From RGIG3159 sp034927685 (GTDB lineage Bacteria; Bacillota; Clostridia; Oscillospirales; Oscillospiraceae), in assembly GCA_034927685.1 (NCBI GenBank), contig JAYFPO010000016.1, positions 1 through 64,000 on the forward strand: a stretch of 64,000 bases of DNA. Reading direction: 5' to 3'. The notes beneath the pieces were generated by a model, which searched no databases, was not told where the DNA came from, and saw nothing but the letters and a program-made list of their open reading frames with translations. The translations under genes were made by a program, and so were the position numbers. Shown here piece by piece: positions 58,088 through 64,000 of this stretch. Position 1 is the first letter of the stretch. Every line of letters starts with the position of its first letter.

Positions 58088-58920
58088 AACGTGCTTCCAA
58101 GCTCTACACGGCCCTGATTTTAATCTTTCTGTTCGCGCCTATGGCCATTCTGCTGGTGTTTTCCTTCAACGAGGCCAAGAGCCTTTCGGTATTTTCCGGC
58201 TTTTCCCTCAAGTGGTACCGGGAGCTGTTCCGGGACGACGAGACGCTGAAGGCGGTTCGCAACACGCTGCTGCTCGCGGTCTGCGCCTCGGTCATTTCGA
58301 CCGCGATGGGCACCGCTGCCGCCGTCGGCATCAACAAGCTGCGCCGCCGCTACCTCCGGCTGGCACTGGACACCGTGACCAACATCCCCATGATTAACCC
58401 GGAGATCATCACCGGCATTTCGCTGATGCTGATGTTTGTGTTCGTTGGCTCCCTCTTCGGCGCGGCCACCAGCCTGAACTTCTGGACCATGCTGATCGCC
58501 CACGTCACCTTCTGCCTGCCCTATGTCATTTTGCAGGTGCTGCCGAAGCTGCGGCAGATGGACAAGGCGCTGCCCGAGGCCGCCATGGATCTGGGCTGCA
58601 CGCCCATGCGGGCGTTTTTACGGGTGGAGGTGCCCGAAATTCTGCCCGGCGTAATCACCGGCATGATTATGGCTTTTACGCTGTCGCTGGACGACTTCGT
58701 GATCAGCTATTTCACCCAGGGCAACGGCTTCCAGACCCTGCCCATCCGCATCTACAATATGACCAAAAAAACCGTTACCCCGAAGATGTACGCGCTTGCG
58801 ACCATCATCTTCTTCGTCCTGCTGACGCTGCTGCTCGTCTCCAATCTGGTCGGGGATGAGGACAGCCGGAAACTGAAAGCGGCCCGGCAGAAAAAACATC
58901 ACAAGGAGGTACACGCATGA
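58084..58920 (+). CDS. potC: Spermidine/putrescine ABC transporter permease PotC
   Basis: A 278-residue permease, partner of PotB. It has six helices, FSFNEAKSLSVFSGFSLKWY near the N-terminus (a PotC hallmark), NIPMINPEIITGISLMLMF, and the EAA-type loop LPEAAMDLGCTPMRAFLRVE. FTLSLDDFVISYFTQG is also strongly PotC-like. It starts with GTG at 58084, overlapping potB, after GGAGGTG; its stop overlaps the potD start. The basic C-terminal tail (RKLKAARQKKHHKEVH) is probably cytoplasmic. Confidence 0.95.
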   Translation: MKRASKLYTALILIFLFAPMAILLVFSFNEAKSLSVFSGFSLKWYRELFRDDETLKAVRNTLLLAVCASVISTAMGTAAAVGINKLRRRYLRLALDTVTNIPMINPEIITGISLMLMFVFVGSLFGAATSLNFWTMLIAHVTFCLPYVILQVLPKLRQMDKALPEAAMDLGCTPMRAFLRVEVPEILPGVITGMIMAFTLSLDDFVISYFTQGNGFQTLPIRIYNMTKKTVTPKMYALATIIFFVLLTLLLVSNLVGDEDSRKLKAARQKKHHKEVHA

Positions 58921-60023
58921 ACAAAAAATGGTTGCTGCTCTGCCTCGGCCTGCTGCTGGCGCTCTGTCTGGCGGGCTGCGGCTCCAAGGAGACCCTGACC
59001 CTGAACGTCTACAACTGGGGCGAGTACATCTCGGACGGCTCCGAGGACTCGATGGACACGGTGCAGGCCTTTGAGGATTGGTACAAGGAGACCTACGGCG
59101 TCGCCGTCAAGGTCAACTATGACACCTATGCCAGCAACGAGGATATGTACGCGAAGTTAAAAAGCGGCGCGGTCAGCTACGACGTGGTGATCCCGTCCGA
59201 CTACATGATCGCGAGAATGGCCGAAGAGGATATGCTGCTGCCGCTCAACTATGACAACATCCCCAACGACCAGTATATCGCGGACGATTTCCGCGGACTC
59301 TACTACGACCCGGATAACAAGTATACCGTACCCTATACCTACGGCATTGTGGGCATCATCTACAACGCCGCGGAGGTGGACCCCGCCGACGCCACGGGCT
59401 GGGACCTGATGTGGAACGAGAAATACGCCGGGCGAATTCTCCAGTTCAACAACTCCCGTGACGCCTTCGGCACGGCCATGTATAAGGACGGGCTGGACGT
59501 CAACACCACGGACACCGCGGTCTGGGATCAGGCGCTGACGACGCTGCAAAGCCAGCGCAGCCTGGTCAAGAGCTACGTCATGGACGAGATTTACAATATG
59601 ATGGAGTCCGGCGAGGCCGCCATCGGCGCGTACTACGCGGGCGACTATTTCACCATGCTGGACGCCGAGGCCGAGGGCGTGGATCTGCGCTTCTACTATC
59701 CGGACCCCACCAACTATTTTGTGGATGCCATGTGCATTCCCTCCTGCTGCCAGAATCAGGAGCTGGCGGAGCGGTTTATCAATTATATGCTCAGTGAGGA
59801 GCCGGCCATTGCCAACGCCGAGTATATCTACTATGCCTCGCCCAACTCGCTGGTCTATGAGAACGAGGGCTATATCGAGGATATGGGCGAGGAGGCCATG
59901 GGAATTCTCTATCCGTCCCAAGGCGGCTTCGCCGAGCAGTACAACCGGTACGCCTACCGAAATCTGGACACGGACCTGCTGACCTATCTCAATTCGCTCT
60001 GGGAAAATTTGAAAATCGGGTAA
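58917..60023 (+). CDS. potD: Spermidine/putrescine-binding lipoprotein PotD
   Basis: A 368-residue extracellular binding protein. The signal peptide ends in the lipobox LAGC with C21 as lipid anchor. The mature protein begins LTLNVYNWGEYIS, the PotD/PotF signature, and has VVIPSDYMIARMAEEDMLL and VPYTYGIVGIIYN. The binding site is usually lined by aromatic and acidic residues, and many Tyr, Trp, Asp and Glu are present, fitting putrescine or spermidine. It is the last gene of potABCD and is followed by a terminator. Confidence 0.94.
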   Translation: MNKKWLLLCLGLLLALCLAGCGSKETLTLNVYNWGEYISDGSEDSMDTVQAFEDWYKETYGVAVKVNYDTYASNEDMYAKLKSGAVSYDVVIPSDYMIARMAEEDMLLPLNYDNIPNDQYIADDFRGLYYDPDNKYTVPYTYGIVGIIYNAAEVDPADATGWDLMWNEKYAGRILQFNNSRDAFGTAMYKDGLDVNTTDTAVWDQALTTLQSQRSLVKSYVMDEIYNMMESGEAAIGAYYAGDYFTMLDAEAEGVDLRFYYPDPTNYFVDAMCIPSCCQNQELAERFINYMLSEEPAIANAEYIYYASPNSLVYENEGYIEDMGEEAMGILYPSQGGFAEQYNRYAYRNLDTDLLTYLNSLWENLKIG

Positions 60024-60026
60024 AAC

Positions 60027-60059
60027 AATGCGCTGCGGCGACAAACCGCAGCGCATTTT
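60027..60059 (+). terminator. Terminator of potABCD
   Basis: A perfect 12-bp stem AATGCGCTGCGG (60027-60038) with its complement (60046-60057), followed by TTC. Confidence 0.88.
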
Positions 60060-60123
60060 CTATGCACGCCGGCAGACACAGAATCAGGTTTTTTTCATAC
60101 CATAGGGTAAAGGAGGTTGTGCT

Positions 60124-60594
60124 ATGGACCCATATGATAAGGAAAAAACACGCCAGATCTGGAAACGGGTGCTGGGTGAGGACGAGAGCAGCGTCGAAAT
60201 GACGGCAATGGACTCGGAAAAACTGCGGGACATGATCGCGGACGAAAAGACCGATTCCTGTACATACCGCAAAATGGCCCAGAGTGCCTGCGGAAAAGAT
60301 GGGGAGGTGCTGCGGTGCGTCGCCCAGGAGGAATACTGTCACAGCAGAAAGCTGGAGACGGTTTATTACATCTGGACCGGGGAGAAGGCACAGGTGGTGT
60401 CCAATCCGCTGCCCCAATACTGCTCCATGCCCGAGGCGCTGCGGGACCGGTATCAAAAGGAGCTGGAGGGCGAGAAGGGGTACCGGCAAGCCGCTGAGGA
60501 GCTGCCGGAGCATCGGGATCTGCTGCTCTGTCTCGCCGCAGGCGAGGCGCATCACGCCGAAATCATGCGCTGCCTGCTGCAGCATTATGTATAA
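60124..60594 (+). CDS. Ferritin-like (rubrerythrin-type) domain protein
   Basis: A 156-residue four-helix-bundle protein. Regularly spaced ligands typical of a di-iron site can be seen: an acidic residue in DMIADEKTDSCTYRKMA, ExxH in QEEYCHSRKLE, a Glu in ELEGEKGYRQAAEEL and ExxH in AAGEAHHAEIM. It lacks the rubredoxin domain of full rubrerythrins. Such proteins often reduce peroxide or store iron in anaerobes; the exact role is not known here. The ATG at 60124 follows AAAGGAGG. It is monocistronic between two strong terminators. Confidence 0.75.
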   Translation: MDPYDKEKTRQIWKRVLGEDESSVEMTAMDSEKLRDMIADEKTDSCTYRKMAQSACGKDGEVLRCVAQEEYCHSRKLETVYYIWTGEKAQVVSNPLPQYCSMPEALRDRYQKELEGEKGYRQAAEELPEHRDLLLCLAAGEAHHAEIMRCLLQHYV

Positions 60595-60607
60595 AAAACA
60601 TCCCGAA

Positions 60608-60651
60608 AAACGGAAATCCGTCGGAAAACCGACGGATTTCCGTTTCTGTTT
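60608..60651. terminator. Terminator between the ferritin-like gene and yfhO
   Basis: A perfect 17-bp stem (60608-60624 with 60629-60645, loop AAAA) ends in CTGTTTT. It also lies 9 bases below the leftward yfhO stop, where AAAA/TTTT symmetry allows use from both sides. Confidence 0.9.
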
Positions 60652-60659
60652 TGGCTGTG

Positions 60660-63218
60660 CTATGCATGGTTAGAATGCGGAACGGCGGGCCTTCTCCGCC
60701 TCTTTACAACGTATAGGACCATTGCGATCACGAAGACAAGGTAGAATGCCGCGCTGATGCCAAAGCCAACAAACAAATCTGTTGGGCGGAATTTCATCTG
60801 GATCTCATACGTTCCGGGTTCCAGGTGGATTCCCATAAATGCCTGATTCACCTTGCTGATTTCGGCTGGCTCGCCGTTTACGGTGGCTTGCCAGTATTGG
60901 TTGTAAGATTGCAGAATAGTCAGATAGCCCTCTGTGTCTGCGTGAACCGTTACGGAAAAGCTGTTTAGCCCAAAATGATCGACCACGACGTTTTCTGAGG
61001 AATTCAGGCGTTCATAACTGTATTGCACGCACCGCAGCGGAAAGGCGCTTTCGAGGGACACCGTAACTTCGGAATATGCGGCATTGACACTCGGCAGGCA
61101 GAACTCGATATACAGTTCTCCGTTTTCCGATGTGCTAACAGGAAAATTGCTCGAGAAAGAGCGAACCTTTCCGCTGCTGTCGGTAAATTGCAGCGTTGCA
61201 GGTGTTTCGCCAACAGCGTCTTCTGCGGCCAGATAGATTCTCAAAGCCCTTGAAACAGAGGTATCTACCGCGATGCTGCTTGTAATGTGAATCGTATGAT
61301 CCGCGACCACGGAATCCAGATCGACGGCGGATACCGCAGATGGATGAATTTCAGTCAGACTGTCTTCGTCGATCGTGCTGAGGAGTGGTTCGTCAACAAA
61401 AATCTGCGTGCTCGAAACAGAAGGCTGGTTGGCCCAAACATCAAAAGCAACGCTGTCTGCACTTACGACGTCATTCGTAAAATAAACGACGGGATTGCTT
61501 GCGATAATACTCCGGTTATAGGTGGCCTTATAGTTTTCGGTATCGCGCAGCTTAAACGACAGATAGCCCTCCTCGTCAAAAGTCTTTTGGAAAAGGATCT
61601 TCTGACTGTCCAGTCCGCTGGTGCTTCGGACGCTGTCCTTAAATTCCAGCGTGTTATTCCTGCTTTCCAAGGCTGTCTCCTGCGCGTCGATGCTTTTCTG
61701 ATCGCTTTCACTGTAAACACTTTGCGTTGGTAACCCCTGCGCAATGGTATCCGAAGTAGCCGAATAGGCATACACAAATACTTCACAGATGACGAGAACG
61801 GTCAACACAATCGGAAACGAATGTTGGAACAGGTTCTTTGTTTGCTCCAAATAAAACAACAGCCAGTACGAGCCAAAAATGGCACCTGCGAGAAAGCAAC
61901 TCGACGACAGGCTGGAAAGCACGTCCGCGTGATACGAGTCGTCGTTTTGGACAAGCAGCCAGACGGACAGCACGGCCCATGCCGCCAGGAGGATGAGCGC
62001 CGCGACTTTCGTTACACGGAGGGCGGTGTGGGAAAACGATCTGTTTCGGATGACATCCAGCCATACGTCAAGCATACCGAGCAAGACAAATAGCAGGAAG
62101 AGCGCGCGAAGGGTGGTTGGAAACCGGAAAGAGGAATAAAATGGCACAAATCGATACAAGAGCGAATGCAGTGCGGAACTTTTCCCCCAGAAAAGCAGGA
62201 AACATACGACGGCAAGCGCGAAGGATACCTTCCGTTCCTTCGAAAAGGTCGTCGAGGGAACCATCGGTAACGTGATCAGAAGGAAAATGCTGGCGTAGAA
62301 ATTGTTCATGGAGGATTCGCTGCCGGTGAAAACACTTCTCGTCCCGGGCAAAATCGCAGAAAACAGCGCATAAAAGGGCTGCGTATTGGGGTTCTGACCC
62401 ATATCGCTCCGCGTAAGTTCCGGCAGGTAGTTTACAAAGGGAATCATTGTGACGGCTGCCGCAAGCATGGTAAATACGACAAGAAGGAGGAATGGCACGG
62501 CTGCCTTCAGGATGCTTTTTATTACGCTGCCCTCCCGTGAATAGCTTAAAACCATGACGAATGGGATCAGCAGGAGAAACAAGTCGAAAAACATTTCCGG
62601 ATATCCGCCAAGCCAGATCATACTCGCTGCGATCCCGCCCAGCATAAGAAATACGATGCTTCGCGTATCGAGATAGCGTAGAATACAATACAGAACATAG
62701 GGGATCCAGGCCGCGGAGATGATGATCATGATATGCTGGGCGTTGGAAAGGAAGATCCCGGAACCGGCATAGATCACACCCGCCAGAAACGAGGCGATGA
62801 CGACGGAGGCGTCTGTCCCGCCGTAGCGCCGTGAAAGGTAGCTTTTTGACAGAAGGTAGGCGCCAAATGCGGCAATCACGATATGGAGGCAATAACTGAC
62901 GGCAACGAGATTGACGCGAGTGGGCATCAGGTCAATCAGCAGCGTGACAGGATACAATACCGGCATGCCGACAATGCAGTAATATGGGGTGCCAAACATT
63001 TCAAGCGGATTCCACACGGGAAACGTACCGCTCTTGATCACATCGGAAATAAATACCTGGCTGGGATACTCGGCATCCCAAATATCCCATTTCATCAGAT
63101 TATCCCCGAGCAAAATCGACCAATTTACAAAAAAAACAATTCCCGCGAAGATCAGAAATACCAGTAGGTTAATCCCGATATTTTTATGCCCGCGGTTTGA
63201 AGCGGAGAGTCTAGTCAT
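60660..63218 (-). CDS. yfhO: YfhO family membrane glycosyltransferase
   Basis: An 852-residue GT-C-type membrane protein of the YfhO family. It has about a dozen helices in the first 500 residues, with the extracytoplasmic loop NLMKWDIWDAEYPSQVFISD (aspartates typical of the GT-C catalytic loop) close to the N-terminus. A large extracytoplasmic beta-rich domain (about 500-815) and a final helix with a basic tail follow. YfhO proteins transfer sugars from undecaprenyl phosphate to surface polymers such as lipoteichoic acid. The ATG at 63218 follows AAGGAG, overlapping the gtrA stop. The GT2 and GtrA genes upstream supply the activated sugar and its flippase. Confidence 0.9.
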   Translation of the reverse strand: MTRLSASNRGHKNIGINLLVFLIFAGIVFFVNWSILLGDNLMKWDIWDAEYPSQVFISDVIKSGTFPVWNPLEMFGTPYYCIVGMPVLYPVTLLIDLMPTRVNLVAVSYCLHIVIAAFGAYLLSKSYLSRRYGGTDASVVIASFLAGVIYAGSGIFLSNAQHIMIIISAAWIPYVLYCILRYLDTRSIVFLMLGGIAASMIWLGGYPEMFFDLFLLLIPFVMVLSYSREGSVIKSILKAAVPFLLLVVFTMLAAAVTMIPFVNYLPELTRSDMGQNPNTQPFYALFSAILPGTRSVFTGSESSMNNFYASIFLLITLPMVPSTTFSKERKVSFALAVVCFLLFWGKSSALHSLLYRFVPFYSSFRFPTTLRALFLLFVLLGMLDVWLDVIRNRSFSHTALRVTKVAALILLAAWAVLSVWLLVQNDDSYHADVLSSLSSSCFLAGAIFGSYWLLFYLEQTKNLFQHSFPIVLTVLVICEVFVYAYSATSDTIAQGLPTQSVYSESDQKSIDAQETALESRNNTLEFKDSVRSTSGLDSQKILFQKTFDEEGYLSFKLRDTENYKATYNRSIIASNPVVYFTNDVVSADSVAFDVWANQPSVSSTQIFVDEPLLSTIDEDSLTEIHPSAVSAVDLDSVVADHTIHITSSIAVDTSVSRALRIYLAAEDAVGETPATLQFTDSSGKVRSFSSNFPVSTSENGELYIEFCLPSVNAAYSEVTVSLESAFPLRCVQYSYERLNSSENVVVDHFGLNSFSVTVHADTEGYLTILQSYNQYWQATVNGEPAEISKVNQAFMGIHLEPGTYEIQMKFRPTDLFVGFGISAAFYLVFVIAMVLYVVKRRRRPAVPHSNHA

Positions 63219-63639
63219 CGCACTGCTCCTTGCCTGTTTTTTTGATAAACACAAAATACTTCACGATTAGGAACGTCAGAGGGATACTGATGATCGCCGC
63301 AAGCACATATGCGATCAGGACATGCCATCCGAGCAGGTTAAAAATGACGAACACAACCGCGTTCTGAATTAAAAAGTTCGGGATATACGATACGAAAAAC
63401 TTCAGCATCGCGGCAAGATTGAGCCGCTGCCTGAAATTAAACTTGCAGTTCAGAACATACGCGATCGTCAGACTACAGACGTAACCGATCACAAACGCGA
63501 GATTTGCATTCAGATTCAGCAGCTTCGTGAACACATAAGAAAATACGGAACCGTTCAGCGTGTTGACCACGCCGATGATCAGGAAAATGATAAAATTTTT
63601 ATTCCAATAATGCTGCTTGAGTTTGTTCAGAATATGCAT
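63211..63639 (-). CDS. GtrA-family membrane protein (glycolipid flippase)
   Basis: A 142-residue membrane protein with four helices and the GtrA/GtcA hallmarks FLIIGVVNTLNGSVFSYVFT, FVIGYVCSLTIAYVLNCKFNF and a late FLIVKYFVF. The family is thought to flip undecaprenyl-phosphate-linked sugars across the membrane. It starts at 63639, 4 bases after the GT2 stop, and its own stop overlaps yfhO. Gene order GT2-GtrA-YfhO makes a full three-component glycosylation unit. Confidence 0.9.
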   Translation of the reverse strand: MHILNKLKQHYWNKNFIIFLIIGVVNTLNGSVFSYVFTKLLNLNANLAFVIGYVCSLTIAYVLNCKFNFRQRLNLAAMLKFFVSYIPNFLIQNAVVFVIFNLLGWHVLIAYVLAAIISIPLTFLIVKYFVFIKKTGKEQCDD

Positions 63640-63643
63640 ATTG

Positions 63644-64000
63644 TCACTTGGCCTGCCTCGTTTTTACTTCGTCAATGATAAACGGCGGTCTCTGCCTTAC
63701 CGAGTCGAACATTCTCCAGGTATATTCTCCCAGTATGCCGATTGCAAACATGACCAGCCCAAAGCCAAACAGGATCAGGATAGCCAGCGTGGTATAGCCG
63801 GAGACGGTAATGTTGCCGGTGAGTTTCATGATCAGAACAACCAGCGCCCATATAATAGACACCATAAAAAACAGCATGCCGAAAGTGCTGATAAATTTAA
63901 CCGGAAAATAGGAAAACCCAAAAATTGAGTCAGAAACGAGTTTGAATTTCTTTTTTAGCGTCCATTTTGACTTGCCGATGGTTCGTTTTTGCCTGACATA
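63644..64000 (-). CDS. Glycosyltransferase family 2 (undecaprenyl-phosphate sugar transferase), 3' part
   Basis: The C-terminal 118 codons of a GT2 enzyme continuing past the window edge. Reading on the minus strand from 64000, YVRQKRTIGKSKWTLKKKFK is the conserved stretch that follows the catalytic domain in GtrB/DPM1-like enzymes. Two transmembrane helices come next (ISTFGMLFFMVSIIWALVVL and a second near TTLAILILFGFGLVMFAIG), then the tail GEYTWRMFDSVRQRPPFIID, characteristic of bactoprenol glucosyltransferases. It makes the lipid-linked sugar used by YfhO. The start and catalytic part are not visible. Confidence 0.88.
   Translation of the reverse strand, partial: YVRQKRTIGKSKWTLKKKFKLVSDSIFGFSYFPVKFISTFGMLFFMVSIIWALVVLIMKLTGNITVSGYTTLAILILFGFGLVMFAIGILGEYTWRMFDSVRQRPPFIIDEVKTRQAK

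Noticed and set aside
1..64000. CRISPR array, rRNA or tRNA genes
   Set aside because: No regularly spaced direct repeats were seen, and no tRNA T-loop consensus or rRNA conserved stretches were recognised on either strand.

Overview
The window looks like a GC-rich, anaerobic, spore-forming member of the Clostridia, most plausibly Oscillospiraceae-like. The grounds are strong GGAGG ribosome sites, HrcA/CIRCE control of groESL, small acid-soluble spore protein (SASP) sequences, a split GcvPA/GcvPB glycine decarboxylase, a Na+-pumping oxaloacetate decarboxylase and resolvase-type large serine recombinases. The genus cannot be fixed from the sequence. No rRNA, tRNA or CRISPR array was seen.

Layout. 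1-4.3 kb: a leftward DEAD-box helicase, DprA-like and DUF2461 operon, divergent from thyA-folA. 4.3-8.2 kb: a three-subunit molybdenum hydroxylase (xdhABC type) behind a putative repeated operator. 8.3-12.7 kb: CIRCE-groESL, prfC (leftward) and a small membrane protein. 12.8-19.1 kb: a tandem glycine riboswitch followed by the glycine cleavage genes, with GcvT fused to an SHMT-like protein, then gcvH, gcvPA and gcvPB. 19.2-24.6 kb: an IclR regulator and a panB-like, aminotransferase, alanine/glycine symporter and hydrolase cluster. 25.1-30.3 kb: pckA and the oxaloacetate decarboxylase genes. 30.4-32.7 kb: a membrane-flippase-like/GT4 glycosyltransferase fusion. 32.8-35.5 kb: a YtrA-type GntR/ABC operon with its operator. 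35.5-38.3 kb: birA, a flavin-nucleotide-type oxidase and exonuclease III.

38.6-48.1 kb is the most accessory-looking part. Two different large serine recombinase modules, each with a small upstream ORF, flank a Ktr/Trk potassium system, an ACT-ACT-metallo-beta-lactamase fusion and the yhaM exoribonuclease. The second recombinase abuts a truncated SASP gene. 48.4-53.4 kb: a complete branched-chain amino acid ABC importer (livJHMGF). 53.8-55.5 kb: a second, active-site-divergent SHMT and a divergent SASP. 55.6-60.0 kb: a long, highly structured leader RNA and the potABCD polyamine importer. 60.1-64 kb: a ferritin-like protein and a three-component surface glycosylation set (GT2, GtrA, YfhO) running off the window edge.

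The metabolic theme is amino-acid and one-carbon chemistry. Glycine is sensed by RNA and cleaved to methylene-THF. Two SHMT-like proteins and a PanB-like enzyme are also of types that use methylene-THF. Amino-acid importers (AgcS, Liv) and oxaloacetate/pyruvate/PEP enzymes coupled to a sodium gradient complete the picture. The least explained items are the 55.69-56.05 kb RNA, the GcvT-SHMT fusion with the second odd SHMT, the ACT-MBL protein with its coupled small ORF, and the panB-like catabolic cluster.
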